IMG/VR virus record: IMGVR_UViG_3300011116_000314 | Span: 1-22,688 of that record | Strand: one strand, 5' to 3' | From: a virus | DNA: 22,688 nt | Shown: in pieces, positions 1 through 6,470 of the stretch | Position numbering within the stretch: the first letter of the stretch is position 1 | How the letters are laid out: every line of letters starts with the position of its first letter | The notes under the pieces: model-generated | The model's database searches: none | What the model was told of the DNA's origin: nothing | What the model saw: only the letters and a program-made list of their open reading frames with translations | Made by a program: the position numbers and the translations under genes

Positions 1-879
1 GCGGGATTCATAGGCTCGCATTTGGTTGATCGTTTGGTTTCCGAAGGAAATCGCGTTGTGGTTTTAGACAACGAAACATCAACTAATGGGTCTGCTCCAC
101 GATGGAACAGCGGTGCAGAAAACTATAAAATAGATGTTTGCGATTATGCAGCCACCTTGGATTTGTATGATGGAGTTGATGTGGTATTTCATATGGCAGC
201 AGACTCTAGCATACAGTCTTGTATAACTGATCCCACTAGCACAATAAAAAATAATGTGGTAGGGACAGCCACCGTTCTACAATGTTGTAAAGAAAAAAGA
301 GTAAAACGATTTGTTTTCTCTTCCAGTGCCTCTGTGTATGGGTTGTGTGAAAGTGTTCCAACAGATGAAACACAGCCTAGAAGTTGTTTAAACGGATACG
401 CTCTGTCAAAAAGTATGGGAGAAGACCTGTGCAAGATGTATTCCAATCTGTACGGTTTGGAAACTGTCTGTCTTCGCTATTTCAATGTTTACGGCGAGAG
501 ACAACCATCAAAAGGTCAATATGCTCCTGTTATTGGAATATTTCTAAATCAAGTAAAGAATCACAGCCCTTTAACTGTGGTTGGTGATGGAGAACAGCGT
601 AGAGATTTTGTGCATGTGTCTGATGTGGTTGACGCAAATATTAAAGCGTCTACCGTTTTGCCTTTCAATCGCCGTAATTGGGGAGAGGCATATAACATCG
701 GATGCGGAAAAAACTATTCGGTTAATCGTGTTGCTGAACTCATAGGTGGAGAGGTTTATCATCTACCTCCAAGAATAGGTGAAGTCAGAAATTCTCTAGC
801 AGATTGTTCAAAAGCAAATAGAGAACTTGGGTGGAATCCACAAGTTCGTCTTGAAGACTGGATTAGCCAGCATAAATAA
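1..879 (+). CDS. NAD-dependent sugar epimerase/dehydratase (extended SDR), 5' end missing
   Basis: The frame is already open at base 1, so the start lies outside the window. The first residues (AGFIGSHLVDRL) are the end of the GxxGxxG NAD-binding loop of an extended short-chain dehydrogenase, so only a few residues are missing. Numbering from base 1, the active-site serine region FSSSASVYG is near residue 106 and the catalytic YxxxK pair is Y133/K137 (YALSK). LRYFNVYGERQ and RRDFVHVSDVV are typical of UDP-glucose 4-epimerase-like enzymes. The likely role is making or converting a nucleotide sugar in the host cytosol. The exact substrate cannot be read. The next gene is a glycosyltransferase, so the sugar may go onto a virion protein, DNA or a host surface. 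The gene is AT-richer than the one after it, suggesting separate acquisition. Confidence 0.9.
   Translation, partial: AGFIGSHLVDRLVSEGNRVVVLDNETSTNGSAPRWNSGAENYKIDVCDYAATLDLYDGVDVVFHMAADSSIQSCITDPTSTIKNNVVGTATVLQCCKEKRVKRFVFSSSASVYGLCESVPTDETQPRSCLNGYALSKSMGEDLCKMYSNLYGLETVCLRYFNVYGERQPSKGQYAPVIGIFLNQVKNHSPLTVVGDGEQRRDFVHVSDVVDANIKASTVLPFNRRNWGEAYNIGCGKNYSVNRVAELIGGEVYHLPPRIGEVRNSLADCSKANRELGWNPQVRLEDWISQHK
871..878 (+). promoter_or_regulatory. candidate T4-type late promoter (CATAAATA)
   Basis: CATAAATA differs at one base from the T4 late consensus TATAAATA and matches the relaxed NATAAATA form described for T4-like cyanophages. It overlaps the TAA stop of the epimerase gene. A start about 6 bases downstream would place the AAGGAG ribosome site (886-891) just inside the leader of the glycosyltransferase gene. 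It is a single short match, so chance is possible. Confidence 0.4.
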
Positions 880-899
880 CAGGACAAGGAGAACCGTGA

Positions 900-2132
900 A
901 TGTCTACAGTATGCCTCTCAATGATCGTAAAAAACGAAACTCACATCATCCATGAATGCTTGGATTCTATCCACAAATACATCGACTATTGGGTGATTGT
1001 TGATACTGGTTCCACAGACGGTACACAAGAACTCATCAAGAAATACTTTGCGGAGAAGGGCATTCCCGGCGAACTGATTGAGAAGCCGTGGATCAGTTTT
1101 GGTCACAACCGAAGCGAAGCCCTAGCCCTATGCGATGGTAAGGCAGACTACGCTTGGATGATTGACGCTGATGACAAGATTGTTGGCGACTTCAAGTTCC
1201 CAAACGGAAAGAACATGACTGCTGACGGTTACGCACTCAAGTGTGGACGCGACCAGTGCATTTGGTGGCGTAATCAAATCTTCAAGACAGGAATCGGTTG
1301 GAAGTACATTGGTGTGCTGCACGAGTACGCACATTGTGACAAGCAGCCGCTCCATCAGGAAAAGATTGAAGGCAACTACCATCTAGAGGCTCGCACACTT
1401 GGACACCGTAATGTAAATGTGACACAGGTGGAAAAGTATTCCAAGGACGCAGAAACCCTGCTTGAAGCCCTGAAGACCGAACCAAACAACTCACGGTATC
1501 AGTTCTACCTTGCACAGTCGTACTTTGATTCTCAGCAATGGGACAAGGCTACTGAAGCGTACTACAAGCGGGTAGAAATGGGTGGATGGGAAGAAGAATG
1601 CTACTACTCCTTGTTCCGCGTGGCTCTGATTGCTATGGCACAGGAGAAGGAGTGGCCCGTGATTCAGCAGAAGTTGCTGGACGCTTACGACTACCGCCCG
1701 TGCCGTGCCGAACCTCTCCATGCCATCGCACGAAGTCTACGAATGATGAACAGACCTCGTGCGGCTTATATGTTTGCCAAGGAAGCCGCCCAAATTCCGT
1801 ATCCACAGCAGGACATCTTGTTCATAGACACTAATGTGTACAAGTGGATGGCTTTGGATGAACTAGGGGCTACAGCGTTCTACACCCACGATTACAGAAG
1901 CGGATATGCTGCTTGTGAAATGCTTCTAAAGGAGAACCGTCTGCCGCCATCAGAGGTGGAACGAGTTAGGAAAAATCATCAGGCGTATGCACAAAAACTA
2001 GCAGAGATGCAGCAGATGCAAGCCCAAATGCAGGCACAGCAGCAAAGTATTAAACCAATTGAACAAAAGCAACAACCGAAGTCTGCATACATACCTCCTA
2101 GAGCGAATCGCTTCAAGGAGAGAAAGAAGTAA
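900..2132 (+). CDS. glycosyltransferase family 2 with TPR-like C-terminal half
   Basis: This 410-residue protein has a GT-A fold N-terminus: LSMIVKNE at residues 6-13, VDTGSTDGT near 36-44, and a DxD-type metal/sugar-nucleotide motif at D89-A-D-D92. Residues about 190-300 resemble tetratricopeptide repeats (YQFYLAQSYFDSQQWDKA), as in SunS-like glycosyltransferases, where the repeats help hold the acceptor. The C-terminus (about 365-410) is rich in Gln/Met and ends basic. It probably transfers a sugar from a nucleotide donor to a protein or other acceptor; the acceptor is unknown. The start is ATG 900, preceded by AAGGAG at 886-891. Its last base overlaps the next ATG (TAATG), so it is translationally coupled to a possible virion protein, which is an acceptor candidate by position only. 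Confidence 0.88.
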   Translation: MSTVCLSMIVKNETHIIHECLDSIHKYIDYWVIVDTGSTDGTQELIKKYFAEKGIPGELIEKPWISFGHNRSEALALCDGKADYAWMIDADDKIVGDFKFPNGKNMTADGYALKCGRDQCIWWRNQIFKTGIGWKYIGVLHEYAHCDKQPLHQEKIEGNYHLEARTLGHRNVNVTQVEKYSKDAETLLEALKTEPNNSRYQFYLAQSYFDSQQWDKATEAYYKRVEMGGWEEECYYSLFRVALIAMAQEKEWPVIQQKLLDAYDYRPCRAEPLHAIARSLRMMNRPRAAYMFAKEAAQIPYPQQDILFIDTNVYKWMALDELGATAFYTHDYRSGYAACEMLLKENRLPPSEVERVRKNHQAYAQKLAEMQQMQAQMQAQQQSIKPIEQKQQPKSAYIPPRANRFKERKK

Positions 2133-2587
2133 TGCCCGCAGCAAACTACGACATCTACGCCAAGCAGGACGAGACACTTAATTTCCATGTGGAGTATTAT
2201 GACACCAATGGAAATGCCGTAAACCTTACAGGCTATACTGCTCGTTTTCAGGTTCGTCCCAACACCGCAAATCTGTACAAGTATTTGGATGCAACGGTCA
2301 GCGGTGTCACAGGAGGCGGCAGCACTGGAGACTATCTTGAAGGTGCTACGCTGAAGAACGGTGTGACTTGGACATCTCCGGGCGTTGCAGGCACAGGTGG
2401 AATCTATCTGAATTGCGGTGAAACTGGTGGTGTGTTCACGGGCGGAATCCGTCTCAACATAGACTACACCACGATGGGCAAGGTTCCTGTGGGCACTTGG
2501 GTCTATGGGTTTGATCTCATGCAAGGGGCAACCGTAAATGAACTCCTAACAGGTCGATTTGTTGTTACTGATAAAGTGGTGCGATGA
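2132..2587 (+). CDS. possible virion/baseplate accessory protein with Ig-like N-terminus
   Basis: This 151-residue protein opens with a pattern common in phage structural genes: an acidic/aromatic strand (DETLNFHVEYYDTNG) followed by VNLTGYTARFQVR (about residues 30-42), then Gly/Thr-rich beta segments. The VNLTGYTARxQVR pattern recurs in small phage and prophage proteins encoded near fibre or baseplate genes, some related to the BppU N-terminal domain. I have no catalytic motif and no firm family. No signal peptide or membrane segment is seen. It begins at ATG 2132 inside the glycosyltransferase stop and overlaps the next gene by 4 bases, so the three appear to be one translational unit. A structural role is inferred from the pattern; glycosylation by the upstream enzyme is speculation. 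Confidence 0.55.
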   Translation: MPAANYDIYAKQDETLNFHVEYYDTNGNAVNLTGYTARFQVRPNTANLYKYLDATVSGVTGGGSTGDYLEGATLKNGVTWTSPGVAGTGGIYLNCGETGGVFTGGIRLNIDYTTMGKVPVGTWVYGFDLMQGATVNELLTGRFVVTDKVVR

Positions 2588-2826
2588 TCTACAAACTAAA
2601 AATAAAAGAACCGTCATTTCAAGTAACTGCCAATCTTGATGAGCGGGTAAAGACCTCCAAGAACAAACTGGTTGTCAAGCAGCCATCCCTTTACAAACTG
2701 CGACCCAAACCAAACGGTCTAGTCATAAACACATCAAAAAATAATGTGATATACAAGACCGAAAACGGTAACGGAATAATTCTAAAATACTCACAGGGAA
2801 CTGCCGTTTACAAACAAACTGGTTGA
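2584..2826 (+). CDS. small basic protein of unknown function
   Basis: An 80-residue Lys- and Asn-rich protein that I do not recognise. It has short alternating beta-like segments (VIYKTENGNGIILKYS, TAVYKQTG) and no signal peptide, membrane helix or cysteine. It overlaps the preceding gene by ATGA (2584-2587), which supports it as a real coupled gene. Its TGA stop (2824-2826) lies inside the -35 box of the dUTPase promoter, so it closes the upstream transcription unit. By position it may belong to the possible virion protein before it. Confidence 0.65.
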   Translation: MIYKLKIKEPSFQVTANLDERVKTSKNKLVVKQPSLYKLRPKPNGLVINTSKNNVIYKTENGNGIILKYSQGTAVYKQTG

Positions 2827-2850
2827 CACTTTTATAATCTCGTGTATACT
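2823..2850 (+). promoter_or_regulatory. sigma70-type promoter for the dUTPase unit (TTGACA-N16-TATACT)
   Basis: A perfect -35 hexamer TTGACA (2823-2828) is followed by 16 bases and TATACT (2845-2850, one mismatch to TATAAT). It sits in the only gap between the small unknown gene and dut. Transcription would begin near 2857, followed at once by AAAGGAG (2857-2863) and ATG 2871. The TGA inside TTGACA is the stop codon of the preceding gene. The same design recurs at 3941-3968, which raises confidence. It looks like an early promoter read by host RNA polymerase. Confidence 0.7.
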
Positions 2851-2870
2851 CCACCCAAAGGAGATTCGTC

Positions 2871-3416
2871 ATGTATGATACTATACAAACGCTAGGCGTT
2901 TACGCCATTCCCCAAACAAATCCGGTACTGCCCAAGTTTGCAACCGAAGGTTCTGCGTGTTTCGACATTCACGCACGGCTGCATCCTGAACACATTGCCT
3001 ACTACGAAGGCACAACAGGGGTATCAGAACAGAAAAAGGTGGATACCACCAACTGCGAACGCAAGATTTGGGTGTTTCCCGGTCAGCGTGTCCTTGTTCC
3101 CACAGGGCTGATTCTAGACATTCCTGTGGGCTATTCGGTGCGTCTACACGCTCGCAGCGGGCTAGCACTCAAGAACGGGCTAGTGCTAACCAATTCCGAA
3201 GGCGTGATTGACCACGATTACACCAACGAACTGCTGGTCATGGTGAGCAACATCAGCAGCGGCAGCGGAGCACGAGAAATCCTTATCACCGACAACATGC
3301 GGCTGTGTCAGGGTGAACTTGTGCGGTGTGTGCCCACAAACATTCAATGGGTTGCGGATCGTCCGCAGCGTGATACCCGTAACGGTGGATTTGGCAGCAC
3401 AGGAGTCGGCACATGA
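2871..3416 (+). CDS. dut: dUTPase (dUTP diphosphatase, trimeric type)
   Basis: Hydrolyses dUTP to dUMP and pyrophosphate, keeping uracil out of DNA and feeding thymidylate synthesis. The trimeric dUTPase motifs appear in order over 181 residues: motif 1 SACFDIHA (28-35), motif 2 HARSGLA (93-99), motif 3 GVIDHDYTNEL (111-121) with the usual Asp and Tyr, and the C-terminal P-loop-like motif 5 RNGGFGSTG (170-178). Motif 4 is degenerate: the usual GDRxAQ is replaced near 141-149 by DNMRLCQGE. An insertion at about 38-65 makes the protein longer than the usual 140-155 residues. The start ATG 2871 has AAAGGAG 7 bases before it. The product dUMP is the substrate of the ThyX encoded at 17576. Confidence 0.93.
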   Translation: MYDTIQTLGVYAIPQTNPVLPKFATEGSACFDIHARLHPEHIAYYEGTTGVSEQKKVDTTNCERKIWVFPGQRVLVPTGLILDIPVGYSVRLHARSGLALKNGLVLTNSEGVIDHDYTNELLVMVSNISSGSGAREILITDNMRLCQGELVRCVPTNIQWVADRPQRDTRNGGFGSTGVGT

Positions 3417-3733
3417 CCCGAGATGAACTACTAGCATTTCATGCAGAACTATGCAAGGCTGCTCGTGACCTGATGAGCCTGAAGAACCGTGACTACGCAG
3501 GCAAGGAAGGGGTTGAGCCGTTTGCCAACTTTACCCGTGTGGAAGCAATGGGCATCTGCAAGACGGAGCAAGGCTTCATGGTGCGTCTCACCGACAAGAT
3601 GAGCCGCCTGTCTTCGTTCATTCACGCAGGCAAGATGAATGTGCGGGACGAGTCGTTCATGGACACATGTGTGGATGTCATCAACTACATGGTGCTGCTG
3701 GCTGCGTACTTGAAAGATAAAGACGCGAAGTGA
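3413..3733 (+). CDS. DUF1599 / Nmad1-like nucleotide-associated protein
   Basis: This 106-residue all-helical protein overlaps the dUTPase stop by ATGA. It matches the DUF1599 family (nucleotide modification associated domain 1): NRDYAG at 25-30, PFANF at 36-40, RLTDKMSRL at 58-66, and an acidic helix DESFMDTCVDVINYM at 79-93. The layout of acidic helices resembles MazG-like all-alpha NTP pyrophosphatases, although I cannot confirm a complete metal site. The family name reflects its association with phages that alter nucleotides or DNA bases. Coupling to dut suggests a role in the nucleotide pool. Recognition of the family is good; biochemical activity is inference. Confidence 0.75.
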   Translation: MTRDELLAFHAELCKAARDLMSLKNRDYAGKEGVEPFANFTRVEAMGICKTEQGFMVRLTDKMSRLSSFIHAGKMNVRDESFMDTCVDVINYMVLLAAYLKDKDAK

Positions 3734-3734
3734 A

Positions 3735-3944
3735 ATGTTTCACGAATTCAAAAATCCAGTACCCGTACACACGCCACTAGGCGACGGGTATATTTGGTAT
3801 GTTCGTGACGGTGGCACATGGGAAAATGATGTATTCACCGTTGTGCTTGAGAACGGAAATATACGGCACTTCCGCTCTGACCAAATTCAAATATGGAACA
3901 ACGGAACATTTGATATTGTGTCAAATATTCAACCTCCGTCTTGA
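3735..3944 (+). CDS. small conserved phage protein of unknown function
   Basis: A 69-residue protein of alternating beta strands (HTPLGDGYIWYV, DVFTVVLENGNIRHF, SDQIQIWNNGT). Small proteins with the same plan (an opening HTPxGxG segment and a closing HFxSDxIxIxNN segment) occur in T4-like phage genomes, but I know no function for them. ATG 3735 follows the preceding TGA by one base, so translation is probably coupled. The TGA stop lies inside the -35 box of the next promoter. Confidence 0.65.
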   Translation: MFHEFKNPVPVHTPLGDGYIWYVRDGGTWENDVFTVVLENGNIRHFRSDQIQIWNNGTFDIVSNIQPPS

Positions 3945-3968
3945 CAACTCTCATCCCTGTGGTATACT
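3941..3968 (+). promoter_or_regulatory. sigma70-type promoter for the uvsE-lysozyme unit (TTGACA-N16-TATACT)
   Basis: TTGACA (3941-3946), a 16-base spacer and TATACT (3963-3968) repeat the hexamers and spacing of the promoter at 2823-2850. Again the stop codon of the preceding gene (TGA 3942-3944) is inside the -35 box. Only six bases separate the -10 box from ATG 3975, so the predicted start of transcription falls on or next to that ATG. Confidence 0.68.
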
Positions 3969-3974
3969 GTGGGC

Positions 3975-4898
3975 ATGATCCGCCATCTTGGCTATGCCTG
4001 TCAAAACTTGTCCCTTGCACGGGGACGCAAACTCAAAGATCGGTTGCTCACCGACCGTACTCTTCGTATGGACAGGTTTACCCTTGAGCGTGTGGGAGAA
4101 CTCGCCGTTCGCAATACCGAAGACCTTTTGCCTATTCTGCAATGGAATGCCGCAAATGGAATTCGGTTCTTCCGTATTGGGAGCGGTGTGTTTCCGTTCA
4201 TGGATCATCCCACCCTACAGTACACCCTGCACGATCTAGCACTACACCACTACGAAGCCGTTACCGCAAACCTTGCTGCCGCAGGTCGGTACGCCAAGAG
4301 CGAAGGTATGCGGCTGTCGTGCCACCCTGGCCCGTACACCTGTTTGGCTTCTCCCGATCACGATGTGGCAGACAAGAGCATTCTGTGTCTAGAAATGCAC
4401 TCCCTGCTTGCAGACCTGTTGGGATACGGTGACGAGTTTGCCATCAATATTCATGTGGGTGGCACTTACGGCGAGAAGACTGATGCGGCTAAACGATTCG
4501 TGGACAGGTTCCGCGAGTGTTCTCCCCGTGTGCAGGCTCGCCTAACGGTGGAGAACGACGACAAGGCTTCCATGTGGAGCATGAGCGATCTGTACGAAAT
4601 CCTGTGGTCGCGTTGTGAACGCTTGAAGTTGGTGTTGGATGTGCACCACCACCGCTTCTGTCAGCGTGAAAGTCTTGAAGACGCTGCCAAGATGGCATTC
4701 AGTACTTGGGACGGGTTCTGTGAAATTCCTAAAGTGCACTATTCAGAATCTCGTGACGGTGCTCGTCCTCAAGCCCACTCGGACTACATAAAGGGAGAGA
4801 TACCGCTTCTTGATCCTGTGCGTGAATACGATGTCATGCTTGAAGCCAAAGCAAAAGATTTGGCACTACTTGAATGCCGTGAAAGGATTCTCCTGTGA
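3975..4898 (+). CDS. uvsE: UV-damage endonuclease (UVDE/UvsE family)
   Basis: Nicks DNA 5' of UV photoproducts, starting an alternative excision repair. The 307-residue length and the motifs fit the TIM-barrel UVDE family: start IRHLGYACQNLSL, FRIGSGVFPF (about 62-71), the metal ligands in LSCHPGPYT (about 113-121), NIHVGGTYGEK, VENDDK, DVHHHR, KVHYSESRD and MLEAKAK near the end. An in-frame GTG at 3969 would add two residues. ATG 3975 is preferred because it gives the family-typical N-terminus and coincides with the predicted +1. No Shine-Dalgarno sequence is visible upstream, so the mRNA is probably leaderless. The stop overlaps the next gene's GTG start (GTGA). Many T4-like phages use DenV for this task; a UVDE is a distinct solution. 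Confidence 0.92.
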   Translation: MIRHLGYACQNLSLARGRKLKDRLLTDRTLRMDRFTLERVGELAVRNTEDLLPILQWNAANGIRFFRIGSGVFPFMDHPTLQYTLHDLALHHYEAVTANLAAAGRYAKSEGMRLSCHPGPYTCLASPDHDVADKSILCLEMHSLLADLLGYGDEFAINIHVGGTYGEKTDAAKRFVDRFRECSPRVQARLTVENDDKASMWSMSDLYEILWSRCERLKLVLDVHHHRFCQRESLEDAAKMAFSTWDGFCEIPKVHYSESRDGARPQAHSDYIKGEIPLLDPVREYDVMLEAKAKDLALLECRERILL

Positions 4899-5275
4899 TT
4901 GCTGCATTGATTGCGACTGCTGCTCTTGCGGTTCCGCCCTCTGTCTCCACAGACCGCCTGTTGGATGCCATGTACACCGTTGAATCGGGGCGTGGCAAGA
5001 ATCTGATTGGTGACGGTGGCAAGGCGATTGGCCCGTATCAGATTTGGTACTCGTATTGGCGTGACGCTGTGGAATACGATCCGTCCATCGGCGGCTCGTA
5101 CCGCGACTGCATGGACAAGGCGTACTCCGAACGGATTGTGTGGGCGTATTGGTGTCGCTACGCTCCGAAGGGTGCAAGCGTGGAGCAGTTGGCTCGTATT
5201 CATAACGGAGGCCCAATCGGTTACAAGAACGCCAAGACGGTTGGATATTGGAAGAAAATTAAGTCTAAACTATGA
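4895..5275 (+). CDS. secreted lysozyme-like endolysin, destabilase (i-type lysozyme)-like
   Basis: A 126-residue protein starting at GTG 4895, with AAAGGA (4882-4887) 7 bases before it and a GTGA overlap with uvsE. Residues 1-12 (MIAALIATAALA) form a short hydrophobic signal-like stretch with a possible cleavage after ALA, though without N-terminal lysine or arginine. The rest resembles i-type lysozyme/destabilase: TVESGRGKN with candidate catalytic E30, GPYQI (46-50), YWRDA, YRDCMDKAY, and the hallmark ARIHNGGPIGY (100-110) near the C-terminus. It would cut peptidoglycan after export, serving as endolysin or virion lysozyme. The family fit is by motif memory only. A lytic transglycosylase-like enzyme is the main alternative. 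No holin was recognised nearby. Confidence 0.7.
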   Translation: MIAALIATAALAVPPSVSTDRLLDAMYTVESGRGKNLIGDGGKAIGPYQIWYSYWRDAVEYDPSIGGSYRDCMDKAYSERIVWAYWCRYAPKGASVEQLARIHNGGPIGYKNAKTVGYWKKIKSKL

Positions 5276-5844
5276 GTCTTTGTTTTTTGAATGAGTATTG
5301 GCTGAATTGCGATTCGCAGAAAACTATATCTGCGAACAAGCATTTTTCTGCCTTGAACAATCTGCTCATTCAACAGGTCGGGTGTGCAGGATTTCCTGAA
5401 GCCAAACTCAAGACCAAATACAAAGGCACAAAGAAATGGGACTTACATTTCCCAAGCAAGTCTGTTGCCATAGAATACAAAAGCATGTCGGACAGTTTGG
5501 TTAAAGAAAATTCAGGAGGCTGTCCTAGTCTTAACCATCGAATAGAAGAGGCAATCGGTGCTGCTATAGATTTGAAGCACATGTCTCCCCATTACAAATT
5601 GGGGTACATAATGGTTTTTGTGGTTCGCCACGAATCCACATACAACAAAAAAATATTTGACAAGACGCTTCAAGCGTTTGAAAGCATGGTAAATAATGGT
5701 GTGTACGATTTTTTCTGCCCGCTGATTACTTACGGAACAGATCGTCACACAGAATTAAGTTCCAAGTATTCATTCAATGCCTTCGTGGACGGCATAAAGA
5801 ATACGCAGGAAAGTGAAAGTCCCCTTGCTCTTTTTATGATTTAA
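5272..5844 (+). CDS. XhoI/PaeR7-like PD-(D/E)XK restriction-type endonuclease
   Basis: A 190-residue protein with a PD-(D/E)XK active-site layout: KKWDLHF with D57, then VAIEYKS with E68 and K70. This is followed by NHRIEEAIGAAIDL (88-101), which closely recalls the RTEEAIGSAVD segment of XhoI/PaeR7-type enzymes. In these, WD..(A)IE(F/Y)KS and the downstream helix form the catalytic core. It would cut double-stranded DNA, with unknown target. It starts inside the lysozyme stop (ATGA) and is AT-richer than its neighbours, as expected for an acquired gene. A Mom-like modification gene and a split DNA methyltransferase lie within 4 kb. Alternatives are a homing nuclease or a host-DNA-degrading nuclease. 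The fold call is firm; the restriction role is inference. Confidence 0.75.
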   Translation: MSLCFLNEYWLNCDSQKTISANKHFSALNNLLIQQVGCAGFPEAKLKTKYKGTKKWDLHFPSKSVAIEYKSMSDSLVKENSGGCPSLNHRIEEAIGAAIDLKHMSPHYKLGYIMVFVVRHESTYNKKIFDKTLQAFESMVNNGVYDFFCPLITYGTDRHTELSSKYSFNAFVDGIKNTQESESPLALFMI

Positions 5845-5846
5845 AC

Positions 5847-6470
5847 ATGGCATTCAACAAGAACAAGAATCCTAAACTGGTATATGGCGTTGGTATAAAC
5901 GACGCAACCTATGTTGTTGCAGGCAGGATAAATGGAAAGCAAGTTCTGTGCCCAATCTACAGCATGTGGAAATCCATGTTGCACCGCTGCTACGGTTCCA
6001 AGAAACTGAACTACAACAAAGCGTATATTGGATGCTCTGTTGCACCCGAGTGGGTTAGTTTTTCTGGATTTAGGAAATGGGTTCTAGAACAGCCCTCCGA
6101 TTGGCAGCACGAAGATTACGAATTAGATAAAGACCTGTTGGTTGAGGGAAACCGTGTGTATGGCCCAGAGACTTGTTTGCTGGTTCCAAAGGTAGTAAAC
6201 AATTTCTTCTATCAAAAAATGACAGAAGATGTTGGAGTACGATACTTCCCAAACAGAAAGAAGCCGTGGCGAGCAACTTGTGGATCAGGAAGCAGAAACG
6301 ATAAGTGGGTCAAATATTTTTATACCAAAGAAGAAGCACAGAACGCCTACCTAGAAGAGAAGACTAGAAGAGGAAACATTATTGCAGAAGGACTCACCGA
6401 TGAACGAGTCAAGACTGCGTTTCTTCGTCGTTTGGAAAGTATGAGAGAAAAACTTGTGAACATGGTATGA
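5847..6470 (+). CDS. AP2/HNH-type homing endonuclease-like protein (copy A)
   Basis: A 207-residue protein of the family often annotated in phages as HNH endonuclease with AP2 DNA-binding domain. Visible features are YSMWKSMLHRCYG (38-50), AYIGCSVAPEWVSF, then the ELDKDLLVEGNRVYGPETC segment (about 92-110) that stands in for the HNH metal site. A C-terminal AP2-like strand set follows (VRYFPNRKKPWRATCG, then YFYTKEEAQNAYLEE). Such genes typically spread by cutting and homing into related phages. No good ribosome site precedes ATG 5847, but it follows the nuclease stop by two bases. It is paralogous to the gene at 7381-8058; the two flank the Mom-like gene. Its base composition is AT-rich. Confidence 0.78.
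   Translation: MAFNKNKNPKLVYGVGINDATYVVAGRINGKQVLCPIYSMWKSMLHRCYGSKKLNYNKAYIGCSVAPEWVSFSGFRKWVLEQPSDWQHEDYELDKDLLVEGNRVYGPETCLLVPKVVNNFFYQKMTEDVGVRYFPNRKKPWRATCGSGSRNDKWVKYFYTKEEAQNAYLEEKTRRGNIIAEGLTDERVKTAFLRRLESMREKLVNMV

Noticed and set aside
1979-2524. 181-codon minus-strand open frame opposite the glycosyltransferase end and the next gene
   Set aside because: It spans the boundary of two supported + strand genes. Its Cys-rich hydrophobic C-terminus is the reverse of the Gln/Met-rich stretch, so it is a composition artefact.
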